From assembly GCA_045587545.1 (NCBI GenBank), contig JAZNCN010000005.1, positions 1-64,000 on the forward strand: DNA of 64,000 nucleotides, given 5' to 3'. Within the stretch, counting starts at the first letter, position 1, and each line of letters starts with the position of its first letter. The notes beneath the pieces are model-generated. The model saw only the letters and a list, made by a program, of their open reading frames with translations. It had not been told where the DNA came from and did not search any database. The stretch is from Caccoplasma_A sp045587545 (GTDB lineage: Bacteria > Bacteroidota > Bacteroidia > Bacteroidales > G3-4614). The position numbers and the translations under genes are program-made. Positions 9,113 to 19,253 of the stretch are shown here, in pieces.

Positions 9113-10312
9113 TTATCTGTTATTATACATCTTTTCGTAATACTTCTGATATTCTCCACTTGCCACCTCTTCAACCCATGCTTGGTTTTCTAAATTCCAA
9201 CGTATGGTTTTTTCTATTCCTTCGGTAAATGGGGTCTCGGGATACCAACCTAATTCCTTCGCAGTTTTTGAGGGATCTATTGCATATCGCATATCGTGTC
9301 CTAAACGGTCGCCTACGTATGTTATAAGGTCGTAATTTATCATCTCGACAGGAACTTTTAATGCTGAGCGATATGTGGGCTCCTCTTGCATTAATCGTGC
9401 TATGGTATCTATTATAAGTTTTACGATATTTATATTTGTCTCTTCATTAAATCCTCCAATATTATATACCTCTCCCTCTTTTCCGTTATTCAATACCATA
9501 TCTATTGCCTTAGCATGGTCCTCAACATATAACCAATCGCGAACATTTTCACCTTTACCATATACTGGTAACTTTTTACCTTCTAAGATATTCTTAATTA
9601 TTAGCGGTATTAATTTTTCAGGAAAATGATATGGTCCATAATTATTTGAGCAACGTGTTATATTGATAGGCATCTTATATGTTTCATTGTATGCCTTTAC
9701 TATCAAATCAGCTCCGGTTTTTGATGCTGAATATGGAGAACGTGGGTCTAATGGTGTAGTTTCAGTAAAGAACGCTTTGCCGTATGTCTTCAAATTTGTT
9801 CGTCCCTTTACAACTTGTTTTACTTGCTCATCTTCTATTGATAGAGGTTCTGGTGTTTCAAAATCTTTCGTTAATGAACCGTAAACCTCATCTGTTGAAA
9901 CTTGAAGATATTTTTTACCCTCTTTATATGTAGGATATCCTGCATTATCTTTTCCTGTAGCCCACGCATTTTTAGCACACTCTAACATATTTTGCGTGCC
10001 TAATATATTTGTTGTCAAAAATAGTTGTGGGTTTGTTATACTTCTGTCAACATGTGATTCTGCAGCAAAATTGACGACATAATCTATATCGTATTTTTCA
10101 AAGATAGCAGATACAACCTCTCTGTTACAAATATCTCCTAAGACAAATTCTACTCTTGGATCTTCTACCTCTTTCTTTATGGTACCTAAATTACCTGCAT
10201 ATGTTAATTTGTCAAGTATAACTATGAATATATTTTGATACTTTGACAACATATATTTTACAAAATTTGCTCCAATAAAGCCTGCTGCTCCTGTTACTAA
10301 ATATTTCTTCAT
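9113..10312 (-). CDS. rmlB: dTDP-glucose 4,6-dehydratase
   Basis: 399 residues, extended SDR fold. Seen: the NAD-binding TGAAGFIG (residues 7-14), the TDE triad (140-142) of the dehydratase active site, YSASK (194-198) and RCSNNYGPYHFPEKLIP. An insertion at about 115-185 makes it some 40 residues longer than enterobacterial RmlB, as is common in Bacteroidales. It forms dTDP-4-keto-6-deoxyglucose, the substrate of the two downstream ketoisomerases. First gene of the operon. No rmlC or rmlD follows, so the locus points away from rhamnose. Confidence 0.95.
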   Translation of the reverse strand: MKKYLVTGAAGFIGANFVKYMLSKYQNIFIVILDKLTYAGNLGTIKKEVEDPRVEFVLGDICNREVVSAIFEKYDIDYVVNFAAESHVDRSITNPQLFLTTNILGTQNMLECAKNAWATGKDNAGYPTYKEGKKYLQVSTDEVYGSLTKDFETPEPLSIEDEQVKQVVKGRTNLKTYGKAFFTETTPLDPRSPYSASKTGADLIVKAYNETYKMPINITRCSNNYGPYHFPEKLIPLIIKNILEGKKLPVYGKGENVRDWLYVEDHAKAIDMVLNNGKEGEVYNIGGFNEETNINIVKLIIDTIARLMQEEPTYRSALKVPVEMINYDLITYVGDRLGHDMRYAIDPSKTAKELGWYPETPFTEGIEKTIRWNLENQAWVEEVASGEYQKYYEKMYNNR

Positions 10313-10371
10313 AATATATATATTTTATGCGAAGATAATAATTATATTTTTTAATACAACAATAGAATAAC

Positions 10372-10404
10372 AAAAAAAGAGGATATGCTCAAACATACCC
10401 TCTT
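10372..10404 (-). terminator. Intrinsic terminator after the five-repeat barrel gene
   Basis: An 11-bp stem (arms 10377-10387 and 10394-10404, one G-U pair) with a 6-nt loop is followed on the minus strand by a run of seven T. It lies 19 bp downstream of the stop at 10423. Confidence 0.8.
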
Positions 10405-10422
10405 CTCTCGTTGTATATTTTA

Positions 10423-13320
10423 TTAAAATTTGAAGTCAAATCCTGCCAATAACATAGCAGTTGCATCAAATCCTGCATTTGATTTATATCCGTCTATCTT
10501 ATCGCCATAGAAGACTCCGCGAGGCTCAACATAGAAGTTTACATGTTTGCTTAACCTTACATTTGCTTTTAATCCAAATGCTGCGGTATATGTAGCTTTT
10601 GAACCGAGGTTAGCTTCCTTATCAATAGGTATTACTGCTCCTAAACCTGCAAAGAAGAGTGCATCAAATATTTTATTGGGATTATAACCTGATGATAATG
10701 ATGTTAAATTAAGCATATAATCAGCACGTGCTGATACTACACCCATCGGTTCTCCTATATGTTGATATGGTTTTCTTATGTAGTCATATTCTCCGTTTAT
10801 TCTCAAACCATGAACAGAGTTAATCCATCGTCCGTATGCCAAACCTCCGGAATAGACCATCTTCTCAGCAAAACTTCCACTTGAAAATTTAGACATCAAT
10901 GTATTTCCGTATAATCCTACTCCTCCATACATTGATATAAAGTTTTTCTCTTCAACCTCTGAGGTTGTTCCTGATTTAAGACGCTCGGACTGATTCATAG
11001 TATATGTCAGACCAGCCATAAGTGCAACATTTGTTTTCTGTTTATTAACTCCGTCAAATTTGTTCAAATATACTGCAACTTGCGGTTCAATATACAAACC
11101 AACCTTGGGAGAGATATTAAACATTCCTTGAAGACTTCCTTTTACTCCGGGAATAAATCTTCTATCGTGATTTACTATTGAAAATCCTGCATGAACTCCT
11201 GCATTAATATTCAAATCAAATAAACGATATGGCTTATAACCTAATGCTGCGTCCATAAAACTGAACATTACATCAGCCTCTAATCCGCCATGAGTTATAT
11301 CTTTTTCGTTTGACTCACCATTCAACTTTTCAGCCATTGCACTTACTCTCCAACCTAAAACCGGTGTTTCCCAGCAACCTATTGACAAACGGCCCAATGG
11401 TCCTACGCGGAATTTTGTATTATCCCACAATCTGTTATCAAGATTTCCTGATGCTCCAAGTGCAAATGAAAAGAACAATCGTTTTCCCTCGTCTCCCTTA
11501 AATATTTGATATGATGCAGCATCGTAACCTCTCATTTTGTATGTAGTTCCGATGTTTGCTGTCATTAATATTGTCTTACGAGTTATAATAGTATTTGTAA
11601 AGACACTACGAGAAGGAGACCATATTGCATATGGCTCTACATATACGCTCCAATTCTTTTGTAAATTGAAGTTCCCTTTAAAGAATGCTTGAAATGCAGG
11701 ATAGAATGTTGAGTGATGATATATAGCAGATGCTCCTATACCTCCAATCACTTCAAATAATCTATCTTCGCGATATCCACATACAACATTTGTCATGTTT
11801 AGTAGATAGTCTACTCCAAATGTCAACGTTCTTGCACGATATGGCTCCTCCGATTCAAGTCTCGGATTTCTTGTTCCGTACAATAAAGAACCTCCTGAAA
11901 ATTGAATTCCAGAATTTTTAGTAAACCATTTTCCGATACCTATATTAAAGCGATATGCAAGAGCGTCTCCTCCATTTAAATCTTGGTCATAACGTTCAAT
12001 TAATCCGCCCATACCTGCTGATGCAGATACAAACATATGGTCAGCTCTTGATTTTTGAATAAATTGATCATTATCTTTTCGATACTCTTGATCGTTACTA
12101 TGATAAGTTACACCAAACAATACTGATGCAACTCCGTCAAAACGATTTTCTACTCCGTGCGTATATGTTTTATTATAGAATGATATTCTGGGCTCCATAA
12201 ACATGTCTATGGTTGGAGATACACGGAATGCTCCTTGTAATCCTATACCCAAACCTCCTGCCGCTTTCCAAAATGTATCGTTATATTTTGTCGCTGCAAG
12301 CTCTAATCCGAATGTTCCTATGAATTTAAATATTCTCTTTTCATTATACCCTCCAAAGAGATTACTATAATTTACCAAATAATCAACTCTACCGACGGTG
12401 TTAATAAGTTTTGTAGCTTCAGAAACTCCTGCATCAGAATAGTAAGGAGAAAAACCAGCTATGGCAGAAAGTCTTATACCTTGTACGGGTGTAAACCAAC
12501 CTCCAAATCCTAACATTCCATTAAAACCGGCATAATTTCGATCCTTAATATCAAATAAACGCGAAGTTATACGTTGCAAACCAAATGCTCCAGTAAAGAA
12601 TACATTATCTTTGAAAGATGAACTTCCATAATCTGTTGTACGACGTTTTGACTCAGGAACCATCTTATATGTCATACCCACAGTTACCTCCGGCAATAAG
12701 TCAAATTTGCGTTCTTGCCATTTTTCACCCTCATTATAACCATCGTTTGCCAATGTTACTTTTGGTTCAATATATACTGCCATAAGAGGCGATACATTGA
12801 AACTTCCTTGAAATCCTAATACGCCTCCTATAAGATTTGTACCAAAGCCATAACGATATGAACGTTTATATGTTAATCCCGCAATACCATAGAACTCAAA
12901 TAATCTGTCCGGATTATATCCCCTTGCAAATGCACTTAAGTTAGCCATGTAATCAAGGTTAAATCCAAAAAGAGCATGCGTTTTGGTTCCTCTATCATAA
13001 AGATAAGACATATCTAGACCAAATCTTGCTCCAATAACCGGTGTGAACCATTTTCCAAATGAATATCTTATAACAGGACCTATTTCTGTTCCAGGTTGTT
13101 CATTCAAAAAGTTAAATTGTGCTCCGGCACCTAAACTGACAAATGTATGATCCATAAATTTTGGATTATCAAACTTCTCAAGTGCTGGTCGCTTTTGTAA
13201 GCGATAATCTAAGGCATTAAATTGTGCAAATGTTTCTGAGATTGCGATAGAAAATATCACAATCAACACACACATATAACGCACGCTTGTTATTTTAATA
13301 TTTGTATATATCTTTTCCAT
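10423..13320 (-). CDS. Outer-membrane protein of five tandem barrel-like repeats
   Basis: 965 residues with an N-terminal signal (about 1-33, ending TFAQ). The rest divides into five repeats of about 185 residues starting near residues 57, 237, 427, 610 and 800. Each has, in order, a (F/I)GKWFTP-like strand, a motif of the form GYNPDRLFEF (GYNEKRIFKF, GYREDRLFEV, GYKPYRLFDL, GYNPNKIFDA in the others), a (V/F)Y(I/V)EPR strand and a GxTYKM-type closing strand. Alternating polar/apolar strands ending in FDFKF suggest outer-membrane beta structure. I do not recognise the family. It is the last gene of an operon with the DUF3575 protein and the TPR protein, only 2 bp after the latter. Confidence 0.8.
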   Translation of the reverse strand: MEKIYTNIKITSVRYMCVLIVIFSIAISETFAQFNALDYRLQKRPALEKFDNPKFMDHTFVSLGAGAQFNFLNEQPGTEIGPVIRYSFGKWFTPVIGARFGLDMSYLYDRGTKTHALFGFNLDYMANLSAFARGYNPDRLFEFYGIAGLTYKRSYRYGFGTNLIGGVLGFQGSFNVSPLMAVYIEPKVTLANDGYNEGEKWQERKFDLLPEVTVGMTYKMVPESKRRTTDYGSSSFKDNVFFTGAFGLQRITSRLFDIKDRNYAGFNGMLGFGGWFTPVQGIRLSAIAGFSPYYSDAGVSEATKLINTVGRVDYLVNYSNLFGGYNEKRIFKFIGTFGLELAATKYNDTFWKAAGGLGIGLQGAFRVSPTIDMFMEPRISFYNKTYTHGVENRFDGVASVLFGVTYHSNDQEYRKDNDQFIQKSRADHMFVSASAGMGGLIERYDQDLNGGDALAYRFNIGIGKWFTKNSGIQFSGGSLLYGTRNPRLESEEPYRARTLTFGVDYLLNMTNVVCGYREDRLFEVIGGIGASAIYHHSTFYPAFQAFFKGNFNLQKNWSVYVEPYAIWSPSRSVFTNTIITRKTILMTANIGTTYKMRGYDAASYQIFKGDEGKRLFFSFALGASGNLDNRLWDNTKFRVGPLGRLSIGCWETPVLGWRVSAMAEKLNGESNEKDITHGGLEADVMFSFMDAALGYKPYRLFDLNINAGVHAGFSIVNHDRRFIPGVKGSLQGMFNISPKVGLYIEPQVAVYLNKFDGVNKQKTNVALMAGLTYTMNQSERLKSGTTSEVEEKNFISMYGGVGLYGNTLMSKFSSGSFAEKMVYSGGLAYGRWINSVHGLRINGEYDYIRKPYQHIGEPMGVVSARADYMLNLTSLSSGYNPNKIFDALFFAGLGAVIPIDKEANLGSKATYTAAFGLKANVRLSKHVNFYVEPRGVFYGDKIDGYKSNAGFDATAMLLAGFDFKF

Positions 13321-13322
13321 CG

Positions 13323-15326
13323 TTACAACAAGTCTTTAACATCGGCATCAATCTCCGCAATTTCTCTTAATGAAGGATCCATCTCTAATGCTGTTTCTAT
13401 ATAATTAATAGCTTCAACCACCATATCAAGACGGTTTGTTATTATTGCTTTTACATATAGTGTACGAGCTGAATCGTCAGGTAATTCTTGTGCTTTCTCC
13501 CAAGCCTCCTCGTTTCGTTTCATTGCCAAAAGTATTAATACCTCATTAATACCTCCTTCATCTGCAAATTGTTCTAATGCTTTTTTATAATCTCCATTTA
13601 ATACGCGAGTTACAGATTTTATATACTCTGTTGTTTCAGAATCAGGCATTAAAGCGGCTACAGAATCAGCACTCTCATATCTCCAATCATCTAAATATGC
13701 AACTATCTGGTTTGACAAGACTTCAACAGGAGCACCCTCTTTTATAAATGGCTTCAATAGTTCTGCATCTGAGCGTCCTTGACGTATATACATTGCTGCA
13801 AGATTATTTGCCGCTAACATAAATTTTGGATATACCGACAAAGCTTGAGAATAGAGTGTTTCTCGCTCAACATCATCTTTTGCCTGCAAGAACATTCTAT
13901 AAAAGTCGTAACGAGAAAGTTGTGTGTAATTTTGCTCATACATTTCTCGTATCTCTTCATCTTTTAGTACTCGATAAAGAGAGTATCCAAAGTTATATTC
14001 AACCCTTCTTAACTCAGGAAGGTATTTGGGTACTATCAATGATCGATAGTATGATAATTTACGTATTTTGTCAAATTGAGCATTTAATTTACCGGGATAC
14101 TTATCAATGATTGCTTGCAACTCATTTGCTTTATCATTCAAAGAATCACGTTTCATCATAGCCACAACAGGAAGCCAATCTTCTACTTTTGATGATGATT
14201 CTACTTTAAGGAACTCTCTTGTTACAGGGCTTATATATGATAATATTCTATCACGCGCGACCTTCATACGTTCTTCTGCCAAAACAACGTTTTTGTTATA
14301 ATCTCCATCAGGAGAAGATACTCCATTGATTGACATTGACTCTAATCGTGCATCGGGATCGTTTTCAAGAAACGCTATTCTATCTTGTAATTTTTTAAGT
14401 TCCGACGCATTATGAGAATCGCTTTCATCAATTTTTGCTTTACCGGGTAGATATGACAAATTCACCTCTCCCTTGTCGTTACGTAACGCCAACTCTGGTT
14501 TTGGTATATATATTGAATCGGTCAAATCTTGTGCCCCCAATTGATAGTCAAAGAAACGCAATGGATTTACTGTTCCTTTTGCAATAGTCATTGTATCAAC
14601 CCTGATAATTTTTTTGTAATCTTCAACTGACAAAAAGACATCTGAACGATAATCATCACGGTTATTCTCAATATAGACCGAATCATGATATGCGATAATT
14701 TCGCCTTGTCGAGACATCTGACTCTTTTGAATATATGGAGATAAAGTATCTCTCTTGATATCAAACGAATACATTCGTTCTTGTGTCAACAAATATTCTC
14801 TTCCGTCTGACACAACAGGACGTAAATAGATAATTTTACGTCGTGTTACATTATATATTGTAGGTTGCACCACCAAACGATGGTCTAACGCCATTATATC
14901 CTTTGGTACTTTAAATCTTGTGCGTAAATGGAAATAGTTTCCTATAACCTCAATCTCTGATGGCTCAAATACCACATTACCTAAAAGACTCGCTGTTACT
15001 GTAATCTCCTCTATCTCACGAGCTGTAGATTTCATCTCAACATCTATGGTCAAACGTCCTTTTACCTTGACTTTCTCTTCAGAATATCCCATACAAGTAA
15101 AAGATAGCGTTGCATTGGGCGCTAACACAACCGAATATTTTCCATCTTCATCGGTTATACCCAATACTCTCTGACGACCTAAATCCGTAATTGACACACC
15201 ACCAATTCTCTCGCCATTATTTCCTCTGACCACACCTGTAAGACGGATATTCTGAGCGCAAATTTCAAATGGCAAAGCCAATATAAGCGTTGTTATCAAC
15301 AATAATATTTTAGATATTCTTTTCAT
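13323..15326 (-). CDS. Secreted carboxypeptidase-regulatory-like / OmpA-like / TPR protein of a DUF3575 operon
   Basis: 667 residues. Signal peptide 1-24 (EICAQ). Residues about 28-110 are a CarboxypepD_reg-like beta-sandwich (TGVVRGNNGERIGGVSITDL, then GITDEDGKYSV), the module found at the N-terminus of many Bacteroidota outer-membrane proteins. The middle includes a stretch resembling an OmpA-type domain (SINGVSSPDGDYNKNVVLAEERMKVARDRI read in two parts). The C-terminal 200 residues are TPR-like helices. In Bacteroidales, DUF3575 operons often sit beside fimbria-like surface systems. No fimbrillin gene is seen here, so a surface-assembly role is inference. Confidence 0.75.
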   Translation of the reverse strand: MKRISKILLLITTLILALPFEICAQNIRLTGVVRGNNGERIGGVSITDLGRQRVLGITDEDGKYSVVLAPNATLSFTCMGYSEEKVKVKGRLTIDVEMKSTAREIEEITVTASLLGNVVFEPSEIEVIGNYFHLRTRFKVPKDIMALDHRLVVQPTIYNVTRRKIIYLRPVVSDGREYLLTQERMYSFDIKRDTLSPYIQKSQMSRQGEIIAYHDSVYIENNRDDYRSDVFLSVEDYKKIIRVDTMTIAKGTVNPLRFFDYQLGAQDLTDSIYIPKPELALRNDKGEVNLSYLPGKAKIDESDSHNASELKKLQDRIAFLENDPDARLESMSINGVSSPDGDYNKNVVLAEERMKVARDRILSYISPVTREFLKVESSSKVEDWLPVVAMMKRDSLNDKANELQAIIDKYPGKLNAQFDKIRKLSYYRSLIVPKYLPELRRVEYNFGYSLYRVLKDEEIREMYEQNYTQLSRYDFYRMFLQAKDDVERETLYSQALSVYPKFMLAANNLAAMYIRQGRSDAELLKPFIKEGAPVEVLSNQIVAYLDDWRYESADSVAALMPDSETTEYIKSVTRVLNGDYKKALEQFADEGGINEVLILLAMKRNEEAWEKAQELPDDSARTLYVKAIITNRLDMVVEAINYIETALEMDPSLREIAEIDADVKDLL

Positions 15327-15344
15327 CTCTGATTACTCCTTTTT

Positions 15345-15956
15345 TTAGAAAATAACGTAAGAAACTGTTACTCCCAACTTAATAGGGACCAAACACCATC
15401 TGTTTGCATTATTCGTAACAGGAAGAGGTTCTCCTTCAATATATTTCTTTTCCCAACGATGCATCACTCCTATACCTGCGGTCAGTTCCAAATTCCATCT
15501 TTTAGTCAAAACAAAATTATAACCGTAAGTAAAACCTCCTCCAAATGCTTGTCCGTCATGATATTCCTTTTTATGCATTAAATCATAATCAAGGTACAAC
15601 AATGTAAATCCTAAAAAATGTTGCGCCATAGGACGTTGAAACCAATAACGCAATTCAGGTTGAAGACTCAAATGGTTGAATTTTGAATCAGCATATGGAG
15701 TCCAAAGATTAAATGATGCCGACAAATCAAGCGACATATAAGGATTCACCACAAACTCAGCAGATATATTCGGAGAGATTGTTGCCCAATTCAAAGCATT
15801 TGTTTTTACGGCAATTTTTTGAGATAGTCCTGATAAAGGCACCAACATAAATAGTATAAATAACACTATTTTTGCCTTTCTTTTTAAAAGAGGATTTGAT
15901 GCATTTACGTTATTTATTGAATGTATTTTCATATCTTTAATTAATCTTTTTATCAT
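15345..15956 (-). CDS. DUF3575-type small outer-membrane protein
   Basis: 203 residues. A positively charged leader and a hydrophobic segment (about 28-45, ending GLSQ) precede a domain with AVKTNALNWATISPNISAE and later strands typical of DUF3575 beta-barrels, ending VTVSYVIF. ATG codons at residues 1 and 9 are both possible starts. First gene of the three-gene operon running to 10423; a -7-like TAACTTTG sits at 16018-16011 on this strand. Confidence 0.8.
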   Translation of the reverse strand: MIKRLIKDMKIHSINNVNASNPLLKRKAKIVLFILFMLVPLSGLSQKIAVKTNALNWATISPNISAEFVVNPYMSLDLSASFNLWTPYADSKFNHLSLQPELRYWFQRPMAQHFLGFTLLYLDYDLMHKKEYHDGQAFGGGFTYGYNFVLTKRWNLELTAGIGVMHRWEKKYIEGEPLPVTNNANRWCLVPIKLGVTVSYVIF

Positions 15957-16274
15957 TTTCTCTGATACTCAGCAGAAAACAAGCATTCTGCAGATCACAA
16001 AATACGGGCGCAAAGTTACATAAATCTTTTATATTTTACAACATTTTTTAAATAAATATTTTCTTAATATTCACTATTTTAGAATAACCGTTTTTAAATG
16101 GCAATAATATCAAAATAGGATATCTCAAACTCTTAGTTTGTAAAAAATTTACCTGCAAAATTTCGTATAATTAGTATTTATCGTTACTTTTGTGTGTTTA
16201 TTACGTAAATTACGAATTTATTTGTAGTTACGACATATTACTTCTTTTTTTTTAATTCAAGAAATAAAAGTAAA
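15957..16274. other. Divergent intergenic region, 318 bp
   Basis: A+T-rich spacer between the DUF3575 operon (-) and the sigma-54 activator operon (+). On the plus strand TACTTTTG at 16185-16192 matches TAnnTTTG, with TTTC at 16161-16164 about 20 bp upstream as a -33 candidate. On the minus strand TAACTTTG at 16018-16011 serves the other operon. No ORF, RNA gene or repeat is seen. Confidence 0.6.
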
Positions 16275-17495
16275 ATGATTAACAATCCAGAAATAAACAG
16301 CATAAAGCAACGATTTAACATTATAGGAACCACTCCTTCATTATTAAGAGCCATAAGCCGAGCTATTCAAGTTGCAAGGTTTGATATATCGGTTCTTATA
16401 ACAGGGGAGAGCGGAACAGGTAAAGAGTTTTTCCCTAAGATAATACATGAAAACAGCGAAAGAAAACATAAAAAATATATAGCTGTAAACTGCGGAGCTA
16501 TACCCGAAGGCACCATTGATTCTGAGCTGTTTGGACATGAGAAAGGAGCCTTTACAGGAGCTTTGGCAGACAGAAAGGGCTACTTTGAAGAGGGCAATGG
16601 TGGAACAATATTTTTAGATGAGGTTGGCGAACTGCCACTAACAACACAAGCTCGTCTTTTAAGAGTTCTGGAGAATGGAGAATTTTTAAAAGTTGGCTCT
16701 TCTAAAGTTCAAAAAACAGATGTGCGAATTGTGGCTGCAACCAATATGAATATGACAAAAGCCATTCAAGAAGGTAAATTCAGAGAGGACCTTTTTTACA
16801 GATTAAACACTGTCCATATTGAACTCCCCCCTCTTCGCAATAGAATGGACGACATTCTTTTACTATTCAGAAAATTCACATCTGATTTTGCCGAAAAATA
16901 CAAAATGCCGGCAATTCGTCTAACTGAAGACGCAAAAGAGCTTTTGCTTTCATATCGTTGGCCCGGAAATATCAGACAACTACGAAATATTACTGAACAG
17001 ATTTCAATATTAGAGACTTCAAGAGAGGTAAATGCTGATGTTCTTCGTTCATATCTTCCTGTTTATGACGGACCTAATTTACCTGCCATAAATAAAAGGG
17101 AAGGCAATGCTTTCATCGATGGTGAAAGAGAAATGCTATATAAGATAATATTGGAGATGCGCAAAGAGTTGAATGAGATTAAAGAAAAAATTGAATCAAC
17201 AGATATAACTGATATAAATATTCCTCATAAACTTCACCCATCAAATTATGGGGAAGAGATACCTCATGAGGTTATACCCTCTGTGATTGAACGCAAAACA
17301 CAAATTTTTGACAATATTGAAACCGTACATGCTGAAAGTGTTGAGGATAATACCCTTTCTCTTGAAGATGCAGAAAAAGAGATGATAAAAAAAGCTCTTG
17401 AAAGAAATAACGGCAAACGCAAAAAGTGCGCTGAAGAGTTAAAAATTTCAGAAAGAACACTATATCGCAAAATAAAAGAATACAATTTAGACTAA
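16275..17495 (+). CDS. Sigma-54-type AAA+ transcriptional activator without receiver domain
   Basis: 406 residues. The AAA+ core starts almost at the N-terminus: Walker A GESGTGKE (44-51), GAFTGA loop for sigma-54 contact (91-96), Walker B GGTIFLDE (109-116) and FREDLFYRLN. The C-terminal 40 residues are a Fis-type helix-turn-helix (ERNNGKRKKCAEELKISERT). There is no phosphoreceiver or GAF sensor, so control must come from expression, ATP or a partner. The stop overlaps the start of the lptE-like gene. This regulator-LptE-secG arrangement is one I recognise from other Bacteroidales. Confidence 0.93.
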   Translation: MINNPEINSIKQRFNIIGTTPSLLRAISRAIQVARFDISVLITGESGTGKEFFPKIIHENSERKHKKYIAVNCGAIPEGTIDSELFGHEKGAFTGALADRKGYFEEGNGGTIFLDEVGELPLTTQARLLRVLENGEFLKVGSSKVQKTDVRIVAATNMNMTKAIQEGKFREDLFYRLNTVHIELPPLRNRMDDILLLFRKFTSDFAEKYKMPAIRLTEDAKELLLSYRWPGNIRQLRNITEQISILETSREVNADVLRSYLPVYDGPNLPAINKREGNAFIDGEREMLYKIILEMRKELNEIKEKIESTDITDINIPHKLHPSNYGEEIPHEVIPSVIERKTQIFDNIETVHAESVEDNTLSLEDAEKEMIKKALERNNGKRKKCAEELKISERTLYRKIKEYNLD

Positions 17496-18010
17496 TGAAA
17501 CATATATACAAAAAAATAGTTTTATCATTTGTCATTGTTACAATAATGGCAGGCTGTACCATATCATACAAATTTAATGGTGCTTCAATTGATTATAATA
17601 CAACAAAAACTATATCAATTGCCAACTTCCCCATTAGAGCCTCTTTGGTGTACCCTCCTCTTGCCCAAGCATTCAATCTTGCTTTGGAAGATATATATGT
17701 AAGACAAACTCGTTTAAATGTTGTTAGAAACAACGGAGACCTACAAGTTGAAGGAGAGATTACAGGATACGACCTTACCCCTCAAGCAGTAAAAAGTGAC
17801 GCTTATGCATCACAAACAAGGCTGACTGTAAGAGTAAGAGTAAAATATACAGATACTAAAAATCCTCAATTTAGTATTGACGAAACTTTCAGCGCTTATC
17901 GCGATTTTGACAGTTCAAGACTATTAACTGAGGTTCAAGATGAACTTATTGGAGAAATAACAAAAGAGTTGGCAGAACTTATATTCAATGCAACCGTAGC
18001 AAACTGGTAA
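17495..18010 (+). CDS. lptE: LptE-family LPS-assembly lipoprotein
   Basis: 171 residues. N-terminal lipoprotein signal with lipobox MAGC (Cys about residue 21), followed by YKFNGASIDY and later VEGEITGYDL, typical of Bacteroidota LptE. LptE plugs the LptD barrel and helps insert LPS in the outer membrane. Its ATG overlaps the stop of the activator gene. Confidence 0.88.
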   Translation: MKHIYKKIVLSFVIVTIMAGCTISYKFNGASIDYNTTKTISIANFPIRASLVYPPLAQAFNLALEDIYVRQTRLNVVRNNGDLQVEGEITGYDLTPQAVKSDAYASQTRLTVRVRVKYTDTKNPQFSIDETFSAYRDFDSSRLLTEVQDELIGEITKELAELIFNATVANW

Positions 18011-18013
18011 TCT

Positions 18014-18670
18014 ATGGCTCACAATAATAAAACAAAAGATAGAGTCTCTGACGGATACAAGCGTAACAACCTGCTCTCGGCAATGAATAAGCCGGGAGAC
18101 AATCTTGCAACTCTCTCTAAAGAGTTGAAAAAGCTGGCAGCATTTATGCATAACTCAAAAAACAACGAAACTAATAGCTCGGAGCCTAAAGATATTATTG
18201 AAAAAGTTGAGCGCAATTCAAAAGATAATTTTTCATCTATTAATTCATTTTTAGAGAACAATGGTGTAGAGGAAACATCTCTTGACGATATTCTTATAAG
18301 CGAAGGTTACAGCAATGATTACTTTGCCATGAGCGAGGAGACAATTGTTCCCCCGCATAATGATGAACAGATAAACTCAATCGACTCTTTTCTTGAAGCA
18401 GTTGAAAATGGAGAGTTTAGCAAAACCATTGAAGAGGATAGTAGTGAAGAAATTGATGAAGATATGTTTGAAGAAGAGGAGTATAACCAACCTATTGATG
18501 AGAGTTTTTATACCGAAAGTTTGGCAAGCATTTATATAAAACAACGTAAATATGCACGTGCTTTGGAAATTATTAAGAGCATAAGTTTGAAAAATCCAGA
18601 AAAAAATATTTACTTTGCAGACCAAATTAGGTTTTTGGAAAAATTGATTATTAATGTAAAATCTGAATAA
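18014..18670 (+). CDS. Acidic protein with C-terminal TPR-like helices, function unknown
   Basis: 218 residues, no signal peptide or membrane segment. Residues 20-160 are low-complexity and acidic (runs such as EEDSSEEIDEDMFEEEE). Residues about 165-215 form a helix pair (SLASIYIKQRKYARALEIIK, then a partner helix) like one and a half TPR units. It lies between lptE and secG with 3-bp and 2-bp spacers, so it is co-expressed with envelope-biogenesis genes. A scaffolding role is inference. Confidence 0.75.
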   Translation: MAHNNKTKDRVSDGYKRNNLLSAMNKPGDNLATLSKELKKLAAFMHNSKNNETNSSEPKDIIEKVERNSKDNFSSINSFLENNGVEETSLDDILISEGYSNDYFAMSEETIVPPHNDEQINSIDSFLEAVENGEFSKTIEEDSSEEIDEDMFEEEEYNQPIDESFYTESLASIYIKQRKYARALEIIKSISLKNPEKNIYFADQIRFLEKLIINVKSE

Positions 18671-18672
18671 AC

Positions 18673-19020
18673 ATGGCAACATTTATTACCATTCTTATTG
18701 TACTTGCAGCTATATTAATGATTCTCATTGTGTTAGTACAAAATTCTAAAGGTGGAGGTTTAGCTTCAGGCTTTGCTTCATCAAACCAAATTATGGGTGT
18801 TAGAAAAACCACTGACTTCCTTGAGAAAACAACTTGGACATTGGCTGCAACTATTGTTGTTCTAAGTATTCTATCTGCCGCGTTCATCGCTCGCACAGGA
18901 GTTGAGACTTCTGAAATTCAGAACTCTCTTCAACAAGAGGCTCCCGTTGCAATGCCCGACATTCAACAAGAGGCTGCTCCTGCTGAGATTCCTGCACTAC
19001 CAGAGAATACTCAAAACTAA
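18673..19020 (+). CDS. secG: Preprotein translocase subunit SecG
   Basis: 115 residues. Two membrane helices (about 4-22 and 55-72) flank the conserved loop QNSKGGGLASGF followed by a variant of the MGVRKTTDFLEK region. The C-terminal tail is Pro/Glu/Gln-rich, as in other Bacteroidota SecG. It assists SecYEG protein export at the inner membrane. Last gene of the operon; a strong terminator follows 27 bp on. Confidence 0.95.
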   Translation: MATFITILIVLAAILMILIVLVQNSKGGGLASGFASSNQIMGVRKTTDFLEKTTWTLAATIVVLSILSAAFIARTGVETSEIQNSLQQEAPVAMPDIQQEAAPAEIPALPENTQN

Positions 19021-19047
19021 TAGTTATACTACATAGAGTTAGGATAT

Positions 19048-19080
19048 AAAAAAACAGCAACATAAGTTGCTGTTTTTTTT
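19048..19080 (+). terminator. Strong intrinsic terminator after secG
   Basis: Perfect stem with arms 19048-19061 and 19066-19079 (core ACAGCAAC / GTTGCTGT), 4-nt ATAA loop and a T run. It is symmetric and could work on both strands. The rest of 19081-19253 shows no gene or other signal. Confidence 0.92.
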
Positions 19081-19253
19081 ATCTTATACGTTTCTTTTGT
19101 TACACATTACTTAAACTTTGTTTGACGAATTAGACCGATTGAAAACCTGCAAAAGAGTATCAATCGCATATTTCTACTACTATAAATCTCTCTCATATTT
19201 TTTATATAAAATTTACCAATTAAACATTTACTCCATATACTCTCTATATTAAT

